Shown here piece by piece: positions 17,138 to 26,639 of a stretch of DNA of 64,000 nt (its first letter is position 1; every line of letters starts with the position of its first letter). This DNA is from Nocardia brasiliensis IFM 10847 (lineage in GTDB: Bacteria > Actinomycetota > Actinomycetes > Mycobacteriales > Mycobacteriaceae): positions 27,478 through 91,477 of the forward strand of contig NZ_BAUA01000072.1 in assembly GCF_000710915.1 (NCBI RefSeq), given 5' to 3'. A program made the position numbers and the translations under genes. Under the pieces are notes generated by a model that was not told the origin of the DNA, ran no database searches, and was given only the letters and a program-made list of their open reading frames with translations.

Positions 17138-18058
17138 ATGAACATCCCGGAGAACACAGACCCGCACCGCCTCGCGTCGGCGCGCATCGTGGTCGGCGTC
17201 GACGGCTCGGCCGGGTCCGACGACGCAGTCCGCTGGGCCGCGCAGACCGCGGCACACCGTCGCAGAGGACTGCACCTGATACACGGACTCGACCTTGCCG
17301 CCACCCGAGCCAAACTCGCCAGACACGACGTCTTGACCGTCCCGATCATCGAGATGAGCTTCCGGCGCGGCCGCAAGATCGTCGACGACGCGTACCGGCT
17401 CGCACTGCAGATCGACCCGGAACTCAGCGTCACCACCGCGGTTTCCGACGACAAGGCTGCCGAGGTGCTCATTCAGGCTTCGCAGACAGCACATCTGGTC
17501 GTACTCGGCGCCACCGGCAACGCGGGCACCTTCGCGCATCTGGGCTCCACCCTGCTCGCGGTCACCAGCCATGCCCACGGTTCGGTCGTGGTCGTGCGCG
17601 GCAACGGATCCGAGCAGGTGAGCGAGCGAACCGGTGCGGTGGTGGCCGGGGTCGACGCAACCACCGCGGGTGACGCGGCCATCGGCGCCGCTTTCGCTGA
17701 AGCATCGGATCGCGATGCGGAGTTGATCGTCGTCCACGCCTGGAGTGACTGGAACTTCTACGGATTCGCGGGCAGAGCCGATCTCGGCCTGGTCGAGAGC
17801 GAGATCGAGAATTCCGAGGACGCGTTGCTCGCCGAACGTCTCGCCGGCTGGCAGGAGAAGTACCCGGACGTGCGCGTCACCCGGCAACTCCGCCCCGGCG
17901 GACCGGTGCGGCCGTTGCTGGAATTGTCGGGCACGGCCCAGCTGCTCGTCGTCGGCACCCGCGGCCACGGCGCGTTCACCGGACTGCTGCTGGGATCCAC
18001 CAGCAATTTCCTTGTCCAGCATGCCCATTGCCCCGTCATGGTCACCCACCAGGAATGA
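17138..18058 (+). CDS. Universal stress protein, tandem UspA domains (type A)
   Basis: This 306-residue protein has two UspA domains, with the VVGVDGS strand in the first and GTRGHGAFTGLLLGSTSN in the second, ending CPVMVTHQE. The second-domain strand is altered to VVAGVDAT, where the other USPs have VVVGVDGS, so nucleotide contacts in that half may differ. The ATG follows gaggaag. It lies 17 bp after the alcohol dehydrogenase stop and 13 bp before a DUF2267 gene, inside a five- or six-gene operon. Confidence 0.88.
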   Translation: MNIPENTDPHRLASARIVVGVDGSAGSDDAVRWAAQTAAHRRRGLHLIHGLDLAATRAKLARHDVLTVPIIEMSFRRGRKIVDDAYRLALQIDPELSVTTAVSDDKAAEVLIQASQTAHLVVLGATGNAGTFAHLGSTLLAVTSHAHGSVVVVRGNGSEQVSERTGAVVAGVDATTAGDAAIGAAFAEASDRDAELIVVHAWSDWNFYGFAGRADLGLVESEIENSEDALLAERLAGWQEKYPDVRVTRQLRPGGPVRPLLELSGTAQLLVVGTRGHGAFTGLLLGSTSNFLVQHAHCPVMVTHQE

Positions 18059-18071
18059 CCGAGGAACCATC

Positions 18072-18695
18072 ATGTCGCACAAAAGAGATCCGTTCGGCCC
18101 CGCCGTCCACTCCGCCAACGTCTGGTTGCGCCACATCGCCGATGGGATGGCCACCGACGATCGCCTCTTCGCCTACCGAGCTACCCGCGCTTGGCTGCAC
18201 ACCGTGCGCGACCGGCTCGAACTGCATGCCGCCGCGCACCTGAGCGCACAGTTGCCGGAATTGCTGCGCGGCGTGTTCTTCGAGGGCTGGGTGCCCGACC
18301 GCGCGCCGAAACGGCGTGACGTCAACGACATGCTCGCTGACTTCGCCTGCGCGGCCGGTGTCACCGACGACGAAGCGGTCGGCTTGCTGTGGATCGTCAC
18401 CGACGCGTTGCGCGATCTGTGCTCTCCCGGACTGCTCGACCATCTGTTCTCCCGGCTGCCTGCCCCGCTGAACCGGATCCTGCTGGGTACCTCGCCGGGA
18501 CCGAATGACGAAGAGACAGTGGAGGATCGTCTCACCGAACTGTCCGAGCGTCTGCAGACGCTGACCGAGGCGGTCGCGGTGCTCACGCGCGGGCTGGAAT
18601 ATCGCCCCGACATCGAGCCTGACGGCACGCGAACCGAAATCGCCGCGCAGGAGGCCCACCGGCTGCTCCTGGCCGAATACGCAGACGAGCCCTGA
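18072..18695 (+). CDS. DUF2267-domain protein
   Basis: This 207-residue protein is built on a helical DUF2267 region of about 130 residues (start DPFGPAVHSANVWLRHIAD, core AYRATRAWLHTVRDRL, LRGVFFEGWVPDRAPKR), then an alpha-helical, probably coiled-coil tail (LSERLQTLTEAVAVLTRGLE). The function of the domain is unknown. A clear paralogue, sharing the opening and the FxGWVP element, lies at 59710. Ribosome binding site gaggaacc. It is co-transcribed with the USP upstream and with the SRPBCC gene one base downstream. Confidence 0.8.
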   Translation: MSHKRDPFGPAVHSANVWLRHIADGMATDDRLFAYRATRAWLHTVRDRLELHAAAHLSAQLPELLRGVFFEGWVPDRAPKRRDVNDMLADFACAAGVTDDEAVGLLWIVTDALRDLCSPGLLDHLFSRLPAPLNRILLGTSPGPNDEETVEDRLTELSERLQTLTEAVAVLTRGLEYRPDIEPDGTRTEIAAQEAHRLLLAEYADEP

Positions 18696-18696
18696 A

Positions 18697-19359
18697 ATGC
18701 AGACGAAGACCGCACTCGCGGTGGGAACCACGACGTATCTGGCCGGTTTGGCCGTGGGCTATCAGGTGCTGCTGCGGCGCTGGTGCCTGACCTGGGGCGC
18801 GACCGAGGACGAGGTCACTCGCGCGATGCCGGGTGACGAATTGCTGACCGCGCCGGACATCGTCGCCACCAGAGCGATCACGATCGCGACCGGCCCGGCG
18901 GCGATCTGGCCGTGGCTGGCCCAGCTCGGGCCCGGCCGCGGCGGCGCGTACACCTACGACTGGATCGAAAACCTGCTCGGACTGAACATGCACAGCGCGG
19001 ACGAGATCCTCCCGCAGTACCAGAACATCGCGGTCGGTGACACTTTCGCCCTCGGGGCGAGCGGGCCGCGGATGCGCGTGGCGATCGCCGAACCCGAGCG
19101 TGCGTTGGTCTTCGCCGCCACGGACGGCACCTGGGTGTGGGCGTTCGGCCTGTACCCGACCGACGCGGGCACCCGGCTGGTGAGCCGCAACCGTATCGCC
19201 GCACCGCAGGCCGGCCTGCCGACCAAGCTGTTCAATCGGCTCGTCATGGAGCCCGGCAGCTGGATCATGGAGCGCAAGATGCTCACCGGCATAAAACAGC
19301 GGGCCGAACGCACCAGCACACCGCTTTCCGAGCGTGCGGTCGATGTTCAGGCAGGCTGA
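18697..19359 (+). CDS. SRPBCC-family (START-like) protein
   Basis: This 220-residue protein has an N-terminal hydrophobic stretch (about 5-28) followed by a SRPBCC lipid/hydrophobic-ligand binding fold: TRAITIATGPAAIWPWLAQ opens the domain, GGAYTYDWIENLLG is conserved in the actinobacterial subgroup, and it ends with a long helix. The ligand is unknown. It starts one base after the DUF2267 stop and closes the USP/ADH/DUF2267 operon. Confidence 0.75.
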   Translation: MQTKTALAVGTTTYLAGLAVGYQVLLRRWCLTWGATEDEVTRAMPGDELLTAPDIVATRAITIATGPAAIWPWLAQLGPGRGGAYTYDWIENLLGLNMHSADEILPQYQNIAVGDTFALGASGPRMRVAIAEPERALVFAATDGTWVWAFGLYPTDAGTRLVSRNRIAAPQAGLPTKLFNRLVMEPGSWIMERKMLTGIKQRAERTSTPLSERAVDVQAG

Positions 19360-19379
19360 CCGCGAAGGCCGATGCAGCT

Positions 19380-22300
19380 ATGGAGCACACCACGCAGTCC
19401 GGGCCACTCGGCGCTCGACCGCCCTACGACGCCGTGCTGTTCGACATGGACGGAGTGGTCACCGACACCGCCACCGTCCATGCCGCAGCATGGAAACAGT
19501 TGTTCGACAACGTACTACGGGATAGCCGACTCGGCACGGCGATGCGAGCGCAGCCGTTCGATGACGAGGACTACCACCGTCTGATCGACGGCCGGGCCCG
19601 CGCCGACGGAGTCATCGCTTTTCTCTCGTCCCGTGGCATCACGTTGCCACTGGGCGTCGCCACGGACCCGGACGACGCATGGACGGTGCACGGTCTGGCC
19701 AACCGCAAGAACACGATCTTTCTGACATTACTTGCGCAGCAAGGTGTCCGGGCGTTTCCCGGCACCGTCGATCTGGTGTGCCGGTTGCGGACCGGAGGGG
19801 TGCCCGTCGGTCTGGTCACCGCGAGCCGCAACGCGCGCGCGATCCTGACCGCGGCGGGGCTCACCGATCTGTTCGACGTGGTGATCGACGGCGATGTCGC
19901 CGAAACACTCGCGCTGCCGGGCAAACCCGATCCAGCACTCTTTCTCGAAGCAGCACACCGACTCGGCGTCCCACCACAGCGAGCGGCCGTTGTCGAGGAC
20001 GCGCCTTCGGGAGTTCGGGCCGGCGTCGCGGGCGGATTCGGGCTCGTCGTCGGCATCGATCGTCGACTGCATCCGGACGGACTCGCCGCCGCCGGCGCCG
20101 ATTTCGTCGTGCGCGACGTCGCCGAGCTCGATCTCGGCGTGCTGCTCACCGACCCGTGGCTGCTCAGCTATGGCGGTTCGGACTCGGCACACGAGCGCCA
20201 GCGCGAGGCACTCACGACGCTGGCCAACGGCTACTTCGGCACTCGCGGTTGCTCCCCCGAATATTTCTGCGGCCGAACGCATTACCCGGGGACCTACATC
20301 GCAGGGGTCTACAACCGTCGCACCGGCGCCCTCGGGCAGCGCACGGTCGAAGAAGAGCAGATCGTCAATGTCCCGAATTGGCTCCCGCTGGACATCCGCT
20401 TCGGCGGTGTCTGGTGGTCCGACGATGCGGTGGCGGTCCGCAACGAACGCCGCGACCTCGACCTGCGCGCCGGAATCTTCCGGCGGACCGCATTACTGGT
20501 GGAACCCCAGGGGCGCACGCTCCTGGTCACTCAGCGCCGTCTGGTCTCGATGGCCCGGCCACACGTCGCCGCATTGGAGACAACACTCGTCCCACAGGGG
20601 TGGAGCGGCGAGGTGGACATTCGATCGGGCGTAGACGCCGGCGTGACGAACTCCAACGTCACGGAGTACCCGTCCTTCACCCATCGCCAGCTGAGCCGGA
20701 TCGAGGCCGATCCGGTCGACGAGCACACCTTCACCGTGCAGGCCGAGACGAGTTCGAGCCGCATCCGAATCGCCGTCGCGGCCCGGACCACGCCGCGTGG
20801 CACGAGCGCGAGCCCCGCGATCGCCGAAAACGATGGCGCAGAGCACTACTCCCAAGTGCTGCACGTCGCCGTGCAAGACGGACAACCCACCGTCATCGAC
20901 AAGATCGTCGCGATCGTCACGTCCAGAGACCACGCCATCGCCGCGCCCGCGCTCGGCGCGGTCACCGAATTGACCCGCGCGCCCGCGACTTTCACCGACC
21001 TACTCGTCGAGCATCATGAGGCCTGGGCCGCGCTGTGGGACCAGCTCGCGATCGACCTCGACGGGACCGACACCCCAGACCCGGCTCGTGCTGAATCTGC
21101 ACCTGTTCCACCTCGCGCAAACGCTCACCGAGCACACGGCCGAACATGATGCGGGGATACCGGTGCGCGGTCTGCACGGGGAAGGCTATCGCGGCCACGT
21201 CTTCTGGGACGAACTGTTCGTCATGCCGCTGCTCACCCTGCACCGGCCCGAAGTGGCGAAGGCCGTGCTCCGGTACCGCGCGCGCAGGCTCCCCGCCGCC
21301 CGTTTCGCGGCGGCCGAACACGGCTGGCGCGGCGCGATGTTTCCGTGGCAGAGCGGCAGCGACGGCCGGGAGGAGACGCCGGCGCAACTGTTCAATCCGC
21401 GTTCGACGCGGTGGATGCCCGACAACTCGTGGCGGCAACGCCACGTAGGGCTCGCTATCGCCTACAACGCCTGGCAGTTCTACGAGTGCACCGGCGATCT
21501 CAGCTGGCTCGCCGAGCACGGCGCCGAACTGATCATCGAGGTGGCGCGGCTGTTCACTGCCATGACCCGCCATGACCGCGCCGCCGATCGCTACCACCTC
21601 GACGGTGTGATGGGTCCCGACGAATACCACGACGGGTATCCCGATACCCCGGGGACCGGGCTGCGCGACAATGCGTATACCAACGTTCTCGCCGCCTGGG
21701 TGTGCGGAAAAGCGGTCGAAACATTGGACCTGCTCGCCGGGCACGCCCGCGAAACGCTCTGCCGCCGAATGCATATCGATGACCCTGCGGAACCCGCGCA
21801 GTGGACGCGCCGCAGCCTGCGCATGGCGGTTCCGTTCCACGACGGTGTGCTCAGCCAATTCGACGGCTACGCCGATCTCGCCGAACTCGACTGGGCCAAC
21901 TACCGGCACCGCTACGGCAACATCGGCCGGCTCGATCTCATTCTCGAAGCCGAAGGCGACACCACCAACCGGTACAAGCTCGCGAAACAGGCCGATGTCC
22001 TGATGCTCATCTATCTGCTGGGCCGGCCGGCTGCTCGAATTCCTCGATCGTCTCGGCTACTCGTGTACGCGCGAAACCCTCGATCGCACAGTGGATTACT
22101 ACCTGCGCCGCACCAGCGACGGATCCACCCTGAGCCAGGTGGTACACGCCTCGGTGCTGGCCCGTATGCGACCCGAGCGTGCCTGGGCAGTCTTTCAGCA
22201 GGCGCTGGTGGCCGACCTCGACGACACCCAGGGCGGCACCACCCAGCACGGCATCCATCTCGCCGCCATGGCGGGCACGGTCGACATCGTGATCCGCGCG

Positions 22301-22567
22301 TTCGCCGGCCTGCGCTGCCACCGGGATCGGCTCGTCTTCGACCCGAGGCTGCCGCAGCAGCTCTCCGGTGTCCGGTTCGGCCTGCACTACCGCGGGCACC
22401 GCATCGATGTCGCCCTCGAACACCACCGACTGCGCCTGACCAGCCGACCGTCCGCAAGCGCTACGACCATCGATCTCGATGTCGCGGGAACGCCGGCGAC
22501 CCTCGACAGCGGACAGACCCGCGAATTCGACCTCACGCCCGCCGATGCTCGACTGCCGGTCGAGTAG
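19380..22567 (+). pseudogene. HAD phosphatase (beta-phosphoglucomutase-like) fused to GH65 phosphorylase, two frameshifts
   Basis: A fusion of about 1060 residues in three frames. The N-terminal HAD domain (FDMDGVVTD, then PGKPDPALFLEAA and VVEDAPSG) is beta-phosphoglucomutase-like. The following GH65 domain phosphorolyses an alpha-linked disaccharide such as trehalose, maltose or kojibiose, and has the catalytic GPDEYHDG. The first frame runs 19380-21149, the second carries QTRLVLNLHLFHLAQT to LIYLL, the third starts near GRLLEFLDRLGY and ends at 22567. The breaks are at CCCC (21073-21076) and ggccggccgg (22021-22030); removing one base at each restores the reading. Related fusions occur in mycobacteria and relatives. 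Whether the gene is dead or mis-sequenced is undecided. Confidence 0.8.
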
Positions 22568-22577
22568 CCCGACACAG

Positions 22578-22613
22578 AGTCGGATAGTCCTGCGCACTGA
22601 GGACTTTCGCCAG
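22578..22613 (+). promoter_or_regulatory. Putative tandem DosR boxes of SDR-ABC-DGAT operon
   Basis: AGTCGGATAGTCCT (22578) and AGGACTTTCGCCAG (22600) match 8 and 9 of 14 consensus positions and start 22 bp apart, 61 bp before the SDR ATG. The first retains a good right half (ATAGTCC) and the second a good left half (GGACTTT). Confidence 0.5.
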
Positions 22614-22673
22614 ACTCGCCCGGCACCGTCACGCGCCACGCTCTAAGGACACCGAACACAGGAGGTTGTCGCC

Positions 22674-23405
22674 ATGAACAGTTTCACCGGACGAAGCGCC
22701 ATCGTCACCGGCGGCGCGCGCGGCATCGGCGCCGCGATCGTGCGCGCACTCGCGAAAGAGAACATCGCGGTCGTCGTCGCCGATCTGCTCGAGCGGGAAG
22801 GCACCGAACTCGCCCGTTCGCTCGGACCCAACGTCATGTTCCAGCGTCTCGATGTCACCGACAAGTCGATGTGGCGCGATGTCATCGACCAGACCGCAGC
22901 CACTTTCGGGCCGCTCGCGATCCTGGTCAACAACGCGGGCATCCTCGACTTCGGCAGCATCGAGGACGAGTCACCGGCGATGTTCCGGCACGTCGTCGAG
23001 GTCAACCTGTACGGTTCGTGGCTCGGCATGCACATGGCCGTTCCGCACCTGCGGGCCGGGGGCGGCGGCGTGATCGTCAATATCTCCTCGACGGCGGGGC
23101 TGGTCGGTTACGCGGGCATCGGCGGCTACGTCGCCAGCAAATGGGGTCTGCGTGGCCTGACCAAAGCCGCCGCCATCGAGCTCGGCCCCGACGACATCCG
23201 GGTGTGCTCGGTGCATCCCGGCCCGATCCACACGCCGATGACCGCCGGCCTGGACGAGTCGATGGCGGCCGCCCAGCCATTGGCCCGCTTCGGCGAGCCG
23301 GACGAGGTCGCGGCGATGGTGCGCTTCCTCATCACCGAGGCCACCTTCTCCACCGGTTCGGAATTCGTCCTCGACGGCGGCGCGACCGCGGGCGCGGCAG
23401 GCTGA
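22674..23405 (+). CDS. Short-chain dehydrogenase/reductase (SDR)
   Basis: This 243-residue classical SDR has TGGARGIGAA at residue 13 for NAD(P) binding, NNAGIL, a catalytic serine in NISSTAG, Y-x3-K in GGYVASKWG, and the C-terminus FVLDGGATAG. It resembles 3-alpha/20-beta-hydroxysteroid-type dehydrogenases; the substrate is not determinable. A strong caggagg precedes the ATG. It heads an operon with an ABC exporter and a WS/DGAT acyltransferase behind putative DosR boxes. Confidence 0.87.
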   Translation: MNSFTGRSAIVTGGARGIGAAIVRALAKENIAVVVADLLEREGTELARSLGPNVMFQRLDVTDKSMWRDVIDQTAATFGPLAILVNNAGILDFGSIEDESPAMFRHVVEVNLYGSWLGMHMAVPHLRAGGGGVIVNISSTAGLVGYAGIGGYVASKWGLRGLTKAAAIELGPDDIRVCSVHPGPIHTPMTAGLDESMAAAQPLARFGEPDEVAAMVRFLITEATFSTGSEFVLDGGATAGAAG

Positions 23406-23436
23406 ACCGGCCGTCGCAGCGCGAAAGACATCTGCC

Positions 23437-24327
23437 ATGCCATCGATAGTCAGTACCACCGGGTTGGCCAAGCGCTACGGGCACAAGACCGCCCTGGTCG
23501 ACGTAGATCTGGAAGTTCCCGCCGGAGTCGTCTTCGGCTACCTGGGGCCGAACGGCGCGGGTAAGACCACGACGATCCGGCTGTTGGTCGGTTTGATGCG
23601 CCCGACGAGCGGTAGCGTGGCCATCGCCGGTGCGGACACCGTCCGCCGGCGATCTGCGGCGCAACGTCACATCGGTTATCTCCCAGGTGAATTCGTCGGA
23701 TATTCCGATCTCACCGCGGACCAGTACCTGCGGTATCTGTCGCATCTGCGCGGCGAAGTCGACGAAAAGGTCCGCACCCAGCTGATCGAACGACTCGATC
23801 TCGATCCCACGGTGCGCATCGGTGCGATGTCGCACGGTAACCGGCAGAAGGTCGGTCTCGTCCAGGCATTCATGTCCGAACCGGATCTACTGGTCTTGGA
23901 TGAGCCCACCGCAGGGCTGGACCCGTTGGTGCAGCGAGAATTCCACACCTTGATCCACGAGGTGAAGGCCGCGGGACGCACCGTATTCCTGTCCTCCCAC
24001 GTGCTGTCGGAGGTTCAGGAGGTCGCTGACATGGTCGGCATCCTGCGCCAGGGCCGCCTGGTGGAGGTCCGCTCGATCGATGAGCTGACCGCGCGCCCGC
24101 TACGCCGCATCGACCTCGTATTCGGTGGAACGCCACCGGATCTCGACCGGCTCCGCCACCTCAGCGGGGTGCGATCGGTCGTACGCAACAGCAAGGCGGT
24201 GCATATCGACCTGGAGGGATCGACGGCGGCGTTGCTGCGTGCCGTGGCGCCGTTCGAGGTCACCGACATCGTCAGCCACGAACCCGACCTCGAAGAGGTC
24301 TTCCTCAACTATTACGGACGGGGTTGA
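23437..24327 (+). CDS. ABC transporter ATP-binding protein
   Basis: This 296-residue ATPase subunit of an ABC-2-type exporter has Walker A GPNGAGKTTT, the signature MSHGNRQKVG (a variant of LSGGQ), Walker B LLVLDEPTAGLDP, and the switch histidine in VFLSSHVLSE. The C-terminal 80 residues are the extra domain typical of antibiotic or lipid exporters of this class. Its permease follows after 6 bp. The substrate is unknown. Confidence 0.9.
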   Translation: MPSIVSTTGLAKRYGHKTALVDVDLEVPAGVVFGYLGPNGAGKTTTIRLLVGLMRPTSGSVAIAGADTVRRRSAAQRHIGYLPGEFVGYSDLTADQYLRYLSHLRGEVDEKVRTQLIERLDLDPTVRIGAMSHGNRQKVGLVQAFMSEPDLLVLDEPTAGLDPLVQREFHTLIHEVKAAGRTVFLSSHVLSEVQEVADMVGILRQGRLVEVRSIDELTARPLRRIDLVFGGTPPDLDRLRHLSGVRSVVRNSKAVHIDLEGSTAALLRAVAPFEVTDIVSHEPDLEEVFLNYYGRG

Positions 24328-24333
24328 ATCACC

Positions 24334-25128
24334 ATGCTGCGCACCGTGTACACCAAATCGTTGCGTGATCAACGCCGCGGCCTCCTCGGCTGGAGCATCG
24401 GGGTAGTTCTGCTCGTACTACTCGAATCCGCGATCTGGCCGACGTTCTCGGATATGTCCGGCATGCAGGACTTCCTGAACAACTACCCGGAGGCCATGCG
24501 CAAACTGTTCAACCTCGAGGAGTTCACCACCGGAACCGGATTCTTGAACGCCGAGCTGTTCAGCATGCTGCTGCCGATTCTGTTCATGGTCTTCGCCATC
24601 GGTCGCGGCGCGCGCGGCATCGCGGGCGAGGAAGAACGCGGCACTCTGGAAGTGCTTCTCGTGAACGGTGTTTCACCGATACGGCTGACGCTGGAGCAGG
24701 CTGGCGTGGTCGTGACCGCCGTCGCGGTCCTCGGGTCGGTGCTGTTCGGGTCCCTCGTCGTGTGCTCGGCCGTTTTCGGCTTGGGTGTGACGGTGAGCGC
24801 CGCCGCATCGGGCGCGTTGTCGATGACCCTGCTGGGTATCGAGTTCGGGTTGCTCGCCGTTGCGATCGGCGCCGCTACCGGCAGGCGAGTGCTCGCGCTC
24901 GCTGTCGCCTCGGTGCTCGCCGTAGCCGCCTATGTGCTCTACGTAGCGAGCAAACTGGTCACCGCGGTGCAGCCGTGGGGACCGTGGTCGCCGTTCCACC
25001 AGGCGGTAGCCGATGGACCGATGGGTGCCGGCCTTCCCCTCTCTTACCTATGGCTCGCGGCAGCCGGAATCTGCTGTGTCCTGGCCGCACTGCCGATTTT
25101 CGATCGCCGCGATATCGCGGGCAGTTGA
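24334..25128 (+). CDS. ABC-2 type transporter permease
   Basis: A 264-residue integral membrane protein with about six helices and a hydrophilic segment after the first helix. The motif GEEERGTLEVLLVNG is the coupling-helix signature of ABC-2 permeases in this family. It forms the exporter with the ATPase encoded 6 bp upstream. A WS/DGAT gene follows 23 bp later, so export of a lipid or hydrophobic compound is possible but unproven. Confidence 0.85.
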   Translation: MLRTVYTKSLRDQRRGLLGWSIGVVLLVLLESAIWPTFSDMSGMQDFLNNYPEAMRKLFNLEEFTTGTGFLNAELFSMLLPILFMVFAIGRGARGIAGEEERGTLEVLLVNGVSPIRLTLEQAGVVVTAVAVLGSVLFGSLVVCSAVFGLGVTVSAAASGALSMTLLGIEFGLLAVAIGAATGRRVLALAVASVLAVAAYVLYVASKLVTAVQPWGPWSPFHQAVADGPMGAGLPLSYLWLAAAGICCVLAALPIFDRRDIAGS

Positions 25129-25151
25129 GCCGGGGCACGGAGGGTCCAGCG

Positions 25152-26567
25152 ATGACCAGAGCACCCGTACCCGGCAGGCCCGCGCGGTCCCGTCCACCGG
25201 TGATCGACCGCGCGAACCGGACAGATCTCACGGTCATGGTCGACGACCATGGGTCGACGCCCATGCACCTCGGGGCGATCCTGCTTTTCGACAGCACTTG
25301 CCCGCCGGATCCGGCACACCTTCGCACACTGCTGGCCGAGCGGATATCGCGGATACCGCGATTCCGACAGACGTTGCGGCGCACGCCGTTCGGTTGCGGT
25401 CGTCCCATCTGGGTGGACGACCCGTACTTCACCGTGGACCAGCACCTTCAGGTGATCGACCGGACAGCTCAGGTTTCCGAATCGGAACTCTTCGATCTCG
25501 CCACCGACTTGCTCTGCACACCGCTGGCGAAGAACCGGCCGCTGTGGCGGGCCGGCTTGATGCGCTCGCCGGGCCGGTGGGCGCTGGTGGTCGTCGCGCA
25601 CCATGTCCTCACCGACGGTATCGGGGGTTTGGCGGTGCTCGCGACGCTCGCAGACGAAGGGGTAGCGCCCGCGGAATCCGATTTCCCCCGGCCGCCGCCC
25701 AGCGTGTGGGCGCTGGCGGCAGATGCCGCTCGCACACGGCTGCGCGCCTTACGCTCGATGCCACACGGGATCCGGAAGATAGTCGTAGGGCTGCGTGAAC
25801 TCGGGTTCGGCTGGACAACCATGCGGCCGGTCGAACGAATCTCCTTGAACCAGCCCACGTCACCACGGCGCCGCCTCACCCGGGTGACCGTCGACCTTGC
25901 CGACATCCTCGCGACCGCGCACTCGGCGGACGGCACGGTCAATGATGTCGTGCTCGCCGCGATCAGCGGTGCATTGTTCGACACGCTGCGGGCTCGCGGT
26001 GAGCGGCCACGCCAGCTGGTGTTCTCGGTACCTGTCTCGGGTCGTCGTGTGAGCCGATCGACCGATCTAGGCAACGACACCGGCGTCCGGCCGATCGCGG
26101 TCCCCGCGATCGACGACGATTCGACCAGACTCGCCGACATCACCGCTGTGACGAACACTCTGAGTAAGACCACCATCCGCGCTTCCTCGGCAGCACCACT
26201 GGGCGGGCTGTTCCGCATGCTGCAACGCACCGGACTGTTCCAGTCGTTCATCGCACACCAACGTCTCGTCCACACCTTCGAGACGAACCTGCGCGGACCG
26301 GGGGTGGCCCTGCACCTGGACGGCAGCCGGATCGAAGCGATCGTGCCGATGGTGGCCACACCGGGCAACGTCGGCGTGACTTTCGCGGTGCTCTCCTACG
26401 CGGGCACCCTGGGCGTCACCGTCATCGCCGACCCGGACATCCTCACCGAGCAGAGCAGTCTCACCGACGCGCTCGCCACCAGGTTCCGGCGTCTCGGCGC
26501 AACGACGCCGCGGCAGACCGACGACGCGCGCCCTGCGCCCGGAACGGCCGGTCGGACCTGCGGGTGA
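25152..26567 (+). CDS. Wax ester synthase/diacylglycerol acyltransferase (WS/DGAT)
   Basis: This 471-residue enzyme would esterify diacylglycerol or a fatty alcohol with acyl-CoA to make storage lipid. The catalytic HHVLTDG (HHxxxDG, about residue 151) and the second motif NDVVLAAISGAL are present. The sequence begins close to the normal start with a short basic leader. The ATG has ggaggg upstream. In dormant mycobacteria a DosR-controlled WS/DGAT (Tgs1, Rv3130c) builds triacylglycerol; this copy, in an operon with putative DosR boxes, probably does the same. Confidence 0.88.
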   Translation: MTRAPVPGRPARSRPPVIDRANRTDLTVMVDDHGSTPMHLGAILLFDSTCPPDPAHLRTLLAERISRIPRFRQTLRRTPFGCGRPIWVDDPYFTVDQHLQVIDRTAQVSESELFDLATDLLCTPLAKNRPLWRAGLMRSPGRWALVVVAHHVLTDGIGGLAVLATLADEGVAPAESDFPRPPPSVWALAADAARTRLRALRSMPHGIRKIVVGLRELGFGWTTMRPVERISLNQPTSPRRRLTRVTVDLADILATAHSADGTVNDVVLAAISGALFDTLRARGERPRQLVFSVPVSGRRVSRSTDLGNDTGVRPIAVPAIDDDSTRLADITAVTNTLSKTTIRASSAAPLGGLFRMLQRTGLFQSFIAHQRLVHTFETNLRGPGVALHLDGSRIEAIVPMVATPGNVGVTFAVLSYAGTLGVTVIADPDILTEQSSLTDALATRFRRLGATTPRQTDDARPAPGTAGRTCG

Positions 26568-26604
26568 GGGACCATCGGCAACTGGAACAAGAGCCTTTCG
26601 GGCC
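26568..26604 (+). promoter_or_regulatory. Putative tandem DosR boxes
   Basis: GGGACCATCGGCAA (26568) and GAGCCTTTCGGGCC (26591) each match 9 of 14 positions and start 23 bp apart, directly after the WS/DGAT stop and 36 bp before the next ATG. They imply separate control of the two membrane-protein genes that follow. Confidence 0.5.
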
Positions 26605-26639
26605 TGCCGACCAGCGTGCGCGCCGACGAACATAGAAAT

